From positions 279,392,413 through 279,456,412 of the forward strand of contig NC_073692.1 of NCBI RefSeq assembly GCF_029784155.1: a DNA stretch of 64,000 bases. Direction: 5' to 3'. A program made the translations under genes and the position numbers. Positions 35,301 through 46,112 of this stretch are shown here, one piece after another. Source of the stretch: Uranotaenia lowii. Lineage: Eukaryota > Arthropoda > Insecta > Diptera > Culicidae. The notes under the pieces were generated by a model. That model saw only the letters and a list, made by a program, of their open reading frames with translations, had not been told where the DNA came from and did no database searches. The number at the start of each line of letters is the position of its first letter. Within the stretch, counting starts at the first letter, position 1.

Positions 35301-36191
35301 CACCGCTTAAGATATAATGACTAGTTGCTATAAATTAGGTATTACAAAATGCTTTCCAGTTGATGAGTTGTGGTGAAAAACTCTTGGAATTAAAGAGGTG
35401 TCTTTGTCGTTGGTTGACGAAACTTAAACCCATGCTTTGTTATGAACTATGGTGATCAAATTTTTAGTTCGTTAATTTAAATTAAGTTTTCAGAAATGTT
35501 TGCTTCATTGCTCTTTAAAAGTATAAAATTAAAATTAAACTCTTAGACCAATAAAACCTGAACCGATATTTCATTGTTAAGGTTCATTCATCCTTATCCA
35601 AGGACCAAGCCTATCCAAGGGCGCCAGCTTGTAGCTGAACTGAAGAGAAGGCTTTTCTAGTTTTCAGAAGGCTGATTAAATATTCAAGATCTAGAGTAAT
35701 TTTTTCTTTTGCTTTTCACTCTACACAAAAAAGGTTCCAAAAATCTCTGTGCCGAGAATGCGCTGAAAAGTGTGCTGTACCAAAAATGATATTATTGGAA
35801 AAGAACTACTACATTCATGCGTGAATAGAAATGAAAAATTTGTAATTGTTTGCTATTGCCGGCAGGCGGCGGCAACGCTATTCAAACCGTATGGAGCTTT
35901 TTTCCTCAAATTAAGCTTTCGTCTCCTATGCTCTCAAGGCAAAAAAAGCTTAAATCTGAGGAAAAAAAGCTTAAAAACGAGATTCACGACCACTTATTTA
36001 AAAGATGTTGGTCACACGATACATAGACAAATCGTGTAACGTTGCAGGGATCTGATTGCCGGCCGGTTTACATACACACGCACAGAACATCTTGGCTGGT
36101 GGATTTTTGTCGTCGTTCGCAAAATAAAGATACTTTTTTATAATGCCGGTTCACTTACACACTCAGTGCTCGCTACATCATTCGAAAATAT
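35301..36191. other. AT-rich DNA, nothing recognised
   Basis: Short frames only; no repeat or motif of note. Confidence 0.5.
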
Positions 36192-36288
36192 CCTTGCTGT
36201 TTTTTTTTTTTTTTTTGTTTTTTTGTTTTTTTTTTTTTTTTTTTTTAAATCCCAGAAAAACAAAAAAACAAAAAAACAAACCTTGCTG
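36192..36288. mobile_element. 81-bp poly-T foldback insert between 8-bp direct repeats
   Basis: CCTTGCTG occurs at 36192-36199 and 36281-36288. Between them is a T-run broken by single G at about 8-bp steps, then AAATCCCAG, then an A-run broken by single C at the same spacing, so the two halves pair almost completely. An 8-bp duplication around a self-complementary insert suggests a tiny transposed foldback, or slippage at a homopolymer. Assembly error in the long T-runs is possible. Confidence 0.5.
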
Positions 36289-37850
36289 GCTGATTGTTTC
36301 CATCCTGCTTTGTCTTGTGATAGGATATGGTATATGTTTTATTTGGCTTCTTTCAGACATATACTATGATAGTGCTGGGAGGACAATGCCAGTTATTTAA
36401 AAGCTTGTGAATGCTGGTCTGGCATTGAATCTCAAGCCAATAATTTCACCTCCAAAGAAGTTCATAATTGGAGTAGAGTCTGATTTGTGGATGTAACTTT
36501 ACAAAAAAAATCTTTTTCGAGACAGTACTTTCTGAAATATTAATTCTACATATTTTAACCCTTATCGATAAAGCTATAAAATGGATCAGATAAATTAAAA
36601 ACTAACGTCAACTTGACGTTACTTGGACGTTTTTCATGATAACATTTGAAAAAAAATATCGGAAAGATACATAATTGTTAAATTCGAAGAAATATTTTAT
36701 AAACTCAAATTCCAAGCAACATTTAGGTAGTTAATAATTCAATATTCTCAAAGACGTAATTTTCCGATTTCTACATTTAAGACAAATGGTTATAGAACAA
36801 AGCAAATAATAAAAAGCTTATTTAAAAATTTCTAAGCTGAACTCTAGAAATCGAGGGTTAGATTATATAAAAGGGAAATTTTACGATCCTTTATACAGTC
36901 AGTCCAAAAATTGTCCGTATAGCATGCCGAAAATTGACTTAAGGAGTTTTTTTTAATTATCTGTCAATTTGCGCCGGGGGTCTTCAGATCTTCCCCAAAT
37001 TTGTATTTTTTTAGATTTCTAACATTTTTATTTTTTGAGTTCGAATCGGTTAGATTTTTTTTTTGCAAATAAAGTTAAACCATAGTTCAGTGCTACAAAA
37101 CTCTGTTATTTTTAGACGCAAATCATAAAATAGTACATCCAAACGCATGTCATGTTGTTTGAGTGCATTTGTTAAACCATTGCACTATGGGGTTTGAGGC
37201 AGCAAAAAGTCAAAAACTGAACTTTATCGGATCGCTTTTTTATTTGTTCAAGTTATTAACGTAATATTAGACTAAGATATCCCCAGTTTTTCAACTCATT
37301 ATCATCATAATTTCTTAAATTTAAAGTAAACTATATAAAAGCTAATATTGAAAGCTTTCATTTGAACCGTTCAAAATGTTGACACACTAAAAATGAGTAA
37401 ATAAACAATTTTTTTAAAAGTCAAAAACTTTAAAGCCTTGTAAATAAAAAGCCCCGAATAGCTCCATATTCTTTTAACTTTCTATATTTAATTTTAGGTC
37501 ATACAATGAAAGAGTTTCCAGGAACCTTAAAGCACCGCATTTAAAGTTATAGTAAAATAAAGCTGAAAATATCACGAAAATAGGTAAATTTTACCCATTA
37601 ATGAGTATAAATTGAACAAAGTTGTTGCTGATTTGTCAAAAAAATCTTTCCTCGTAGTTGATCAATTATTTCACATATTTTTCTCTTGAGCTTCATGAAA
37701 TGTTTGGATAATATTTATCATTAAACTATCAATTTAGTCCAATCAACGGCTTTCAAAAAAATAAAGAGAAGAGTCGAAAATGACACCAATCATCCTACTT
37801 TGTAAGTTTTTTAAACAATTTATGCATGAATGTATCTAAAATTAGTTAGT
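36289..37850. other. AT-rich DNA with a Tc1/mariner-like end
   Basis: TACAGTCAGTCCAAAAATTG at about 36894-36913 looks like a Tc1/mariner-type terminus (TA followed by CAGTC...), and a related word AAAAATTGTCCATAC occurs at 39681. A 51-bp block at 36953-37003 is inverted at 39506-39556. No gene is supported. Confidence 0.35.
36953..37003. repeat. inverted repeat arm flanking a 2.5-kb nest (left)
   Basis: Contains CTGTCAATTTGCGCCGG, GGTCTTCAGAT and CCCCAAATTTG; the reverse complement occurs at 39506-39556 with a few mismatches. Between the arms lie the Penelope-like remnant and a TA-flanked MITE, so an older element may have been split by these insertions. Confidence 0.6.
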
Positions 37851-37933
37851 ACACAATTAACACACGACGTATTACAGGACACGACACTTAACGTTCTTAC
37901 AAACGGAAAAAAGGATTCAAAATTACCTTTTTT

Positions 37934-37970
37934 GTCGACCGGTTTCGGGCTCGATGTTGCCCATCTACAG
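37934..37970 (-). ncRNA. hammerhead-ribozyme-like motif, left inverted copy
   Basis: Exact mirror of the motif at 38557-38593, with the same altered CTGTAGA box and intact stem II and GAAA. Confidence 0.5.
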
Positions 37971-38055
37971 GACGATGTCCGACTGATCACACGAAGAAAT
38001 TACTGGCAGGATCTTACTACGAGTGTCGTAGTATTCGTCGAAGGATGGTTCCTTT

Positions 38056-38228
38056 TTAAATTTTTCTTTTGGTGAAGGTGAAAAGCGGCGACATAATTGG
38101 TGGGTCATCTTCATTCATTAGCGGTTTCTCTGAAGTGCTAATGAACATCGACTCCCATGCGTTCAAATGTGAGGCTTTTCTTACACATTTCTTATAGGTC
38201 ACTTTTTCCCAGTTAATGGAGTGACCCA
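38056..38228 (-). pseudogene. inverted duplicate of the endonuclease tail
   Basis: Mirror image of 38299-38471: the minus strand encodes the last 57 codons (from GHSINWEKV onward) and the same stop. It is the part of the coding sequence caught in the inverted terminal copy. Confidence 0.65.
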
Positions 38229-38471
38229 CAGGAACACAGAAACGCTGTAGACAACAACAGGGCCAATGAATCTAGCGTAGCCACCCACGCAACGGAAATG
38301 GGTCACTCTATTAACTGGGAAAAAGTGACCTATAAGAAATGTGTAAGAAAAGCCTCACATTTGAACGCATGGGAGTCGATGTTCATTAGCACTTCAGAGA
38401 AACCGCTAATGAATGAAGATGACCCACCAATTATGTCGCCGCTTTTCACCTTCACCAAAAGAAAAATTTAA
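38229..38471 (+). pseudogene. C-terminal fragment of Penelope-like GIY-YIG endonuclease
   Basis: Open frame of 80 codons to the TAA at 38469-38471, with no start codon of its own because it is truncated at the 5' junction with the inverted copy. It includes NNRANESSVATH, HATEMGHSINWEKV and ASHLNAWESMFI. This matches the layout of Penelope-type endonuclease tails: an A(V/T)H segment, GH-x-I/F-x-W/F, then a residue block rich in E before ISTSEK. The catalytic GIY and YIG strands would lie upstream and are missing, so it cannot be functional alone. Family assignment is from remembered family features, not a search. Confidence 0.65.
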
Positions 38472-38556
38472 AAAGGAACCATCCTTCGACGAATACTACG
38501 ACACTCGTAGTAAGATCCTGCCAGTAATTTCTTCGTGTGATCAGTCGGACATCGTC

Positions 38557-38593
38557 CTGTAGATGGGCAACATCGAGCCCGAAACCGGTCGAC
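38557..38593 (+). ncRNA. hammerhead-ribozyme-like motif, right arm
   Basis: CTGTAGAT is followed by stem GGGC (38565-38568), an 8-nt loop, GCCC (38577-38580), then GAAA (38581-38584) and CCGGTC, GAC. This is the order of a type I hammerhead: CUGAUGA, stem II, GAAA, short stem III, NUH (GTC) and stem I (GTC/GAC). The CUGAUGA box is changed to CTGTAGA at the two bases after CTG, so self-cleavage is doubtful. Hammerhead motifs with GAAACCGGTC are established in Penelope-like elements. Confidence 0.55.
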
Positions 38594-38930
38594 AAAAAAG
38601 GTAATTTTGAATCCTTTTTTCCGTTTGTAAGAACGTTAAGTGTCGTGTCCTGTAATACGTCGTGTGTTAATTGTGTAGTTAAGTTCTTACGTTGGCACAA
38701 ATCCGCTTGAAAATGAGTGCTATACAATGGTTTTTCTGCAGAATATTCGGTGATGCAGACGGTACTTTCAGGCACTATTTAAAGTTTAATGATAACTTTT
38801 CATGTTTAAGGTAGTAACTTAAAGTTATTGGAATATTTTGCTGAAAAAATTCTACTGCGATTTAATGTACTATTTTATGATTATTGTTGAAAAATTACAG
38901 AGTCATGTAGCTCCAAAAAAATGGATTTAC

Positions 38931-39399
38931 ACTGGATTCTTTTTTTAAACGATCTTTTTTTACACGGTTTTATTTTAAACGACTTTTTTTAAACGATTTT
39001 CTCGAAATAAGACGATTTTTGAACATGTCAAAAACAGGATCTACACATTCCCGCTTTTTGTCCGAACCACTTTTGGGTGGTAAATGGATTCGGGTGTTGC
39101 TTCCCGACGGAAACATTTGCCGGAATGGCCACTTAGAGACTCTGCGGAAGTTCCGGAACAACCGTGGCTTAAAACCCAAAACAAATCAATCCAAAACAAA
39201 TCTTTGAGCTTCCCGGTTTCACTGAAATCACTTCAGAATGGTCTACCTGGTTGGAAATGATCGATTTACAGTCCAAGTTGGCCACTTTACTCAAAATGAG
39301 CGATGAATTTTGCCCGGTTGTTTCGAACTTTTTTTACACGATTTCTTTTTTTGCACGAACACAACAATCGTTTAAAAAAAGAATCCAAAGAATCCAGTG
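38931..39399. mobile_element. TA-flanked MITE, 469 bp, Tc1/mariner-like
   Basis: Begins CACTGGATTCTTTTTTTAAA and ends with the complement CCAGTG, flanked by TA at 38929-38930 and 39400-39401. The right terminus carries a duplicated GAATCCAAAGAATCCAGTG. Subterminal TTTTTTTAAACGAT words repeat inside both ends. The TA duplication fits Tc1/mariner-type non-autonomous elements. No transposase. Confidence 0.7.
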
Positions 39400-39505
39400 T
39401 ATTTTATTTACAAAGAAATCTAACTGAATCTTTAACGAAAAATCAAAATGCTAGAAAACTGAAAAAAATACATGTGTTTTAAGGTCGTAAGAATTAACCA
39501 CCTTT

Positions 39506-39556
39506 TCAATTTTGGGAAATATCTGAAGACCGCCGGCGCAAATTGTCAGATGATTT
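39506..39556. repeat. inverted repeat arm flanking a 2.5-kb nest (right)
   Basis: Reverse complement of 36953-37003 (shared ATCTGAAGAC and CCGGCGCAAATTG). Confidence 0.6.
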
Positions 39557-42500
39557 AAAAAAATGACCTTATCAGGTATCTACTTCAATCAACAGTGATA
39601 AGCAATAGTGGAACTAAAATATCTTTGCTCAGTGCAAAAAAAAGTTCTCTTTTCAGATCAGTTTTTATTTAACTCATGAAAAAATTGTCCATACACAGAA
39701 TTGAAAAGTGACTTAGAATTCTCGATTTTGCTAAGATCGCAGCCAAATTTTTCGGGGTTGTTTTTCACGTTTCTAATGGCTCGTATAAGTTGCGTCTAAA
39801 CGATATTTGATGTTTTATATAGGTGTAAGGATCTAATTAAAAAAAAAAAAAACGGAGCTTATTATCACATAAACTGAAAATATAACTTTTCGGAAATTTG
39901 TTCAAATCAGCTCAAAATTAGCTACAATGTTTAAAACAACGTGAATATCAATTCCAGAAAATATTTTTAAGATCTGATGAAAATTGGGAAATTTAAGGCA
40001 CTTTAAACAGTGTGCTTAATTTTTTTTCAATTTTTAGACAAGGTCATTATATTTCCACCTGGTCCTGGTCCTGGTTATAAATTTTTGAGTAAATTGATTA
40101 AAGATTTGAAAAGAATACTTTTTTTTTAAACAAGATGAAAACTCACAAAAAAAATTCGAAGTTGATAAATATGCTTTTCATATAATTTTTAGAATAATTA
40201 TACGTTATTTTTTTTCATCTTCTTAATTCAGTGTTGTGAAAAATTTAAGCAATATGAATGCTGCAAAAATACAAACAAAAATTATAAAACCTTCATTACA
40301 AAAAATTAAAAATAAGTTATCTTATATCTGGCGCGAAATAACATCATTTTCTTAGAGGTAAATAAATTTATTCTAAATGACAACGAAACGGTTTCTTTTG
40401 AACGGATTCATAGTTTGTTTATGTAGTCAAGTGATTAAATTAAGAGAGACACGAATTGCGCTATCTGGCAACAGAAATGGTTGTAATACACTGTGCATTT
40501 TTCGGAGCTTTGACCAGAGATGCCAGGTGTCCTGCTTTTTCAGGATTTGTGCTGTTTTGAAAGGCCATTTTGAAAAACTATCGAATTGTCTTGATTTTTT
40601 AAAAATGTTCTTTATAATGTTCTGATTTCCATAAAAAAAACTCTCAATAAGGATCGAGTTTGTAGTTAAGTTATGAGAACATCGCAGAAATCTGCGATAA
40701 AATAAATGAACCTATTTAACCGATGGTGATCTTCGGTTCAAATGATGTTGAAATGGTTTTTCAGCCAAGAAAATGTTCATTTTTGTTGCACCTTTGATAT
40801 ATGATGTTCTGAAAAATATATCAAATCCTGGTTTTTGACAATACCACATGGTCTACAGATGTACAATGGCAAAAAGTGTTGATCAGGGATTCCGTCCGAA
40901 AAAAATCGGAAAAATTTACTTTTTTCTTTAGGCTCCGTACGATGAAAAAAAAAATTTGAGAATTGCAATGTTAGTCAGCACAAAAATCATTTATGGCAAC
41001 GATGCAATCAGCATAGTTCATTTTATACAAGAAAGAAGCAAAAGTAGTCGATGGAACTATTTTGAAATTATTTCAGCATAAGCCTGAATCGCTTTTATTT
41101 AATTTTATGATCAATAATAGTGGAATTATTTATGTTGATTTTTTGCTCGTTGTAGATATGTAAGCTTTTTTAAATTTAAAGTTACTAGTGGCAAAAGGTA
41201 GAAAAAAGTTGTATTAAGTGAATCTTTTTTTCCATTCAAAACTCGCACCAGAGCCTTTCAAGTTATATGAAAGATTTATTTTTGAAGTGTACCGTTCCAC
41301 ATTCAAGTGATCAAAAGCATAAAATGAAGTTTGTTGCGCTCGACCTCACCTGAAAATTTTCTTACGTCCTTATAGAAATATGAAGCAATTTGCCTATTTA
41401 GTAGGGAATTGTATGCCTTTTGTTTTTTTTTTCTTCGAGAAGCATTCGTTAACATAGAATTTCTAAACCTCAATAATTTTGATATTGAAAAAAAAAATTT
41501 GACATCAAATTTTGATCTTAAATCGTTGAAAGTTTAATTGGAATTTCAAATATTGTTTATTACATTAAAATGCATCCGTGCATTTTTCTAAAGAGTTTTA
41601 TTTTTTACCAATTGGAAAATATTTTTTTCATAATTTTTTCATGTACGTCTTTCCAACACATACCTTTTAACTATTAGTGTACTATGGACCACAATTGGCT
41701 TTTCGGTTAATTTTAAGTAATTTGAATTTAACTGAAATAACTCATCCATCTTTTAGTATAGAAAAAGTAGGTATAAGTATAGGGTGTAGTATGGCAACAA
41801 AATAAAGAAATACTTCTTCTCTCGGTTTGCAGTTGAGCAAAGTTGAGCAGCATTTGATTCAAAAATGAAATATTGTCGCAAGCGAAATCTTTAAATCATC
41901 TGGGCATAAAGTGATCAACAATAGAACCTCATTAAAAATGTATCGAAAATAATTGCCCCGATACACATTTTGTGGGTAAATAGATGTTTTCAAAACATGG
42001 ACAAATTTTTCAAAACCATTTTTTATTGTAAATTAAGTTTTTAAATTTTCATGGTCCAAGAATAGGGGAAAAATCATTATAATTGGCATCCCTGACTAAG
42101 TTGTGTCTGGAATCAACGGTATCACGAGTTACACTAATTTCTCGCTTTAGTGCTTCCATTTTGTCCGCTAGAGGATGCTTCTAATGCTGTCGTCTTTCCA
42201 TTGTATGAAGAAAACGACTGTGGTAAATATTGGTTAAGTTCATTTGATTTATCAGGATATGAAAATTCTTAGCTTCGTTTGATTATTATAGAATAATATT
42301 TATACAAACTAAAGTTTTTTAATGTGAAAATTAATTTTATTAATGGAAAAGTTTTTTCTAGTCATTTGATTGGGGATAGTTTATATGAAAACCTAAATGC
42401 CTTTATAAACAAATCTATGTTAAAAAAAATGAAACCCTAAATTTGAATTTTTTTATCTTTGTAAAAATTTAAACACCAAACTATTTAAATGAAATACATA

Positions 42501-42649
42501 AAATTTTCGAAGATCTGCTGAACAAATAAATTGTACTGTTCGAGGTTTTTTTCAAATCCATCTTACAGCTTCAAACTTTTGTACTACAAATTTGGATTTT
42601 TTTTGGAATTTGAATATAGTCTGCATATTTTGATAAATTAAACTTACTA
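39557..42649. other. AT-rich DNA with isolated hAT-like ends
   Basis: CAGAGATGCCAGGTGTCCTG at 40515-40534 (with TTTTTCAGGA beyond) resembles the left terminus of the 28.8 and 31.5 kb MITEs. TTGGCATCCCTG ending at 42094 resembles their right terminus. The flanking octamers (GCTTTGAC, ACTAAGTT) do not match, so these are probably two separate truncated copies and not one 1.6-kb element. No gene is supported. Confidence 0.4.
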
Positions 42650-42719
42650 AAGAATCTATAAACCTCCAGCCAAAGGCTGAAAGTCTCTTTAAAAAAAAAA
42701 AAAGAAGAATCTATAAACC
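42650..42719 (+). mobile_element. 40-bp truncated retroposon with 15-bp target duplications
   Basis: A 15-bp direct repeat AAGAATCTATAAACC (42650-42664 and 42705-42719) brackets TCCAGCCAAAGGCTGAAAG, TCTCTTT and an A-run. A tail word plus poly-A between long duplications is the signature of target-primed retrotransposition, here severely 5'-truncated. The GGCTGAAAGTCTCTTTA tail is familiar from mosquito SINE/LINE 3' ends, which is recollection and not a search. Confidence 0.8.
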
Positions 42720-45700
42720 CCAAACAATTACCGTGATTCATTCTCCTCATCTTATGGAGAATGAATGTGTAATCTTTTTTTTATCCGTTCAATCGTTATC
42801 GTTTCTGTTAAGATGGCATCGCAACTCACCTGGAATAAAAAAGAGAGGAAAAGATGGTTATTTCATTGATAAGACGATAGTAGATTCTGTTATGTGAGTG
42901 TTGTCTTTTGTCTACACATAACAAATATTCTTTGATCAATGTTGAATAGGATATTTAATTATTAAAAGGGATGGAATTTTCTGAATTAGTTTAAATACTT
43001 TTCTATAGATATGCATTAATTTTTATAACATAATCATAAAAGTTGAAGTTTTCGTGAATTATGCATATTATTTATATTTCTCCTTAAATTATTTGTTCTG
43101 GAACGAACGAGCCACTGAACCACCCTAATATGCGAAAAAGGCCCAGTAGCAACATGGCGATGCTGCGCGCATTAACGGATGTAATGCGCGCCAAAAACAT
43201 TCGGGTTTTCCTCGGGTCTCGGGTTTTCCAAAGGGTCGAGACAAATTTAGCCCCAGGTTCGGCATCTTTTCCAAACCTACCACCATCGGAGACGGACCAC
43301 GGTATCAAGTTCGCGGCCCATGGGCCCTAAGTCAGAGGCCAGCATGGCCATAGTCAGAGGTCTAAAGAGACCACTGATGCTATCGATCCAGCCATCAGGG
43401 GCGATCCTGAACATTATTATTTGGAAGAAAAGAACCGAATAGATTTAATTTTTCATCGATTTAACAGTTCTTATAGACTTCCAAATCCTTTTGTTCCAAG
43501 AGCTGGTGACCATTAGCTCAAACGTTTGAATTATTGACATTTTCAAAAGAAAGATCCAAAATCAAAGTTTTTCTTTCACTTAAGCTATCGATGATTTCAT
43601 GCCTTCAATGTTTACACATCAGTCCAGCATCCATTATTTGCTGGTGCAAATCAACCTTCGCCTGCCTGAGTCGCCTAATTTTTGCACTGCGACTTCTTTT
43701 CTTCGACTGAATTGTAAGCTGTGCTCTAACGACTAATGCCGCGTGCAGTGATCGTTAGCATAAGTTGAGCTTGGCCTTTTTCGTCGTTTCTTTCTTCTCC
43801 GGGCTGATAGTTCCCCTTCTTGGAAATGAGGCTGAGCAAACTACTTAGCTGTTACGAAACTCGGTGTGTACAATTTTACCGAATCGAATAGGGTTTGCTT
43901 TGGGGAGCAAAAAAATGGAGCGTGCCTTTTGCCTCCTTTGAGTAAGAAAAGTGGTGGCTAACGTCTGCTATTATTGCTTGTGCGATAGAACCAAATCATT
44001 CGTCAACTGCCTCGGGGTTTTCCAGCCTTTTTTCGTTCATCTAAGGTACCAACTTGAGTTTGTTGATATTTCTGCCATACCGTTATTTACCGATTGGGCT
44101 GGGTTTGTGAGTGCAGGTCAACTGAATCACTAAATGTCAAAAATAGCAGCAAATTTCGTGGATATGAGTTTTATTCAATAGCATTGAGCATCAAGAAATC
44201 GTGAGTAGTATTCCAATGTGTGTTTACATTGATGTGAAGAAATAATTAAAAGGTCAACCGAATTTGTTTTCCTTAAATCTCAGGTTGAGCCAGAATTAAG
44301 TTTACGTTATTCCCTAATTCAAACAGTGGCCAGCAGAGGGATAAAGAGAGTTCCTTCGTACTTCAACCAGTGCAACGTGGTTGTCAAACTATTTCCTCGC
44401 GTCAATAGAGCGGCTGGTCGTCCAGTCAGTTTGGCATTTTGCCTCCTCTTTCACTTTCCTTCCTGTGCTGCTGCTATTCCGTAGATCTTCTGTCAGCAGC
44501 TCTTTCTCTCTCCTCAACGCAAGACTCAACTGAACTCAACTCGGCCGACCAACTCTGCCTGCACTACTAAACTCAACTCCCAGTCTCAACCCCATAGTGC
44601 ATCGAGCAGCTCTTCTCGCAGAATTTGGCTGCTGCCCAGGAAAAACGTAATAACATGCAAATTGAGTTTGAAACTCATTCCGTGTGCTTTAGTCATTACA
44701 CGGATTTCCTTTCGCCTTCCCCGGGTGTCAACGACGACGAGGTTTTGCTAGCACTTTTTTTTTATTTTGCTTCTCTTTCTTCTGACTGAGATGCTCCCCC
44801 CATTCCTACTCCACCGTTTTGTATTTCTCTTGCCTTGACAGCTATCCACAAACCATGTTTGCTCCAGTTTGAACTGACAGCTGTTAGGAGGTAGCGTTGC
44901 TGCTTCAGCAAACGACTTGGTTTATTTTACAAGGCACAGGCCCTGAATTGAGAGCAGGGGGCGTCCAAGAGAACACGCGGTTTCGGATGGGTTCGGAAAA
45001 TCTGTCGAACTTGGTCCGGGTCTAAGATTTCTCCAACAGCTAGCTAGCTACCTCCGAAGGGATGATGATGATGATGGTTCCGTTCATTCTTTCGTTCGTT
45101 CTGAGTTGACGTGACACCGAGCGACGGGAAAGTATTGTAATCTGATCCTAATCTTTTTATCAGATTATTATCGATTATCAACACTTCGGCTTTAGGTTTC
45201 GAGAACTTTTGCTGCTGGTTCCAGATTTCAACTCAACAATACATGGCAAACTTTATCCGTTTATCTGTTTCGAGAAAACTCAATCCATATTTGAATTTGA
45301 ATTCAAGACTCAAAATAAACCAAAAATTGTAAGCCAATTTGATAAAATTTGAGCATGTGCTTCAATTTAGCCTTTAGACATCAACTGGAAATCAAAATTT
45401 TTCAAAACACAAACTCATGCAAAATACCGTACTGAACTGATGGTTCAATATAAATCAATTCGAAAAAGGGCTATGAAAGCGGGGGACAGCCGGAAGAAAC
45501 AACTGATAAATGTTGGGTTCGGTAAAATCGTTTCGCCCGTTTCTACACACTTTTCTCACCAGTGAGTGAGAAAATTTCTCGGGAACTTTAAATATTTTGT
45601 CACTGGAAAACAAAGTACCAAAGTGAAGGTGATACTTTTTCGTCTGCGCTGGTGGGTGTTGTTTTTTTTTTCTTTTTTTTTTTGTTGTTGCTCATAAATA

Positions 45701-46112
45701 AGAATGGCGCGTCGTTGTGCTTTGAGGAGAAAATCAATGACTGGAAAAATTTAAAGCCTACAGCTTCAATTTGTTCGTGAGGAGTTTAGAGTTTTATTAT
45801 TTTGATGAAAATCCTTACGACGAGTTTATTCAATTTTTTTATTTATATTGTTGTTTTGAATCAAATAAAAGGCGCCCCACATCAAATATCGGAATAAATT
45901 ATGTTCAAAATTTACCGATTGTTTTAAGATAAGACAAAAAACTTTTGACAATGAATCAATTGTAATGTTTTGGTATATTTATTTCATTTTAGTTCAAAAC
46001 CATATCCGTACAATCGTGCTTATTCTATACAGAAATCAAATTTTTCGACATTTTTTTTCAAAACTGCCATACTTGGGATGCTCAATAGACTGAGTTGAAT
46101 TTCTCAAACCCT
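42720..46112. other. unique DNA, GC-balanced island at 43.1-45.1 kb
   Basis: The island is comparatively GC-rich with pyrimidine-rich stretches (44420-44600), an octamer-like ATGCAAAT at 44657-44664 and a GAT microsatellite at 45062-45076. No frame above about 75 codons. Possible regulatory DNA or 5' untranslated region; no direct proof. Confidence 0.35.

Larger units (their letters stand above)
37851..38676. mobile_element. Penelope-like element remnant with inverted 378-bp repeats
   Basis: Arms 37851-38228 and 38299-38676 are both 378 bp and near-perfect reverse complements (paired coordinates sum to 76527), with a 70-bp unique spacer. Reading + through the spacer into the right arm gives the C-terminus of a GIY-YIG-type endonuclease, then a 3' untranslated part with a hammerhead-like motif. 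Penelope-like elements are known for inverted or tandem terminal copies and hammerhead motifs, which fits. The inverted left copy reaches back into the coding end. Flanks AGTTAGT and AGTTAAGT may be an imprecise target duplication. Reverse transcriptase is absent, so the copy is 5'-truncated. High arm identity suggests recent insertion or gene conversion. Confidence 0.75.

Noticed and set aside
37830..38775. Paired frames containing DVAHLQDDVRLITRRN on both arms of the 378-bp palindrome
   Set aside because: They are antisense to the Penelope 3' region; the sense strand carries the endonuclease tail and hammerhead-like motif.
40515..42094. One 1.6-kb hAT element between the two hAT-like termini
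   Set aside because: The flanking octamers do not match, so two unrelated truncated copies are more likely.
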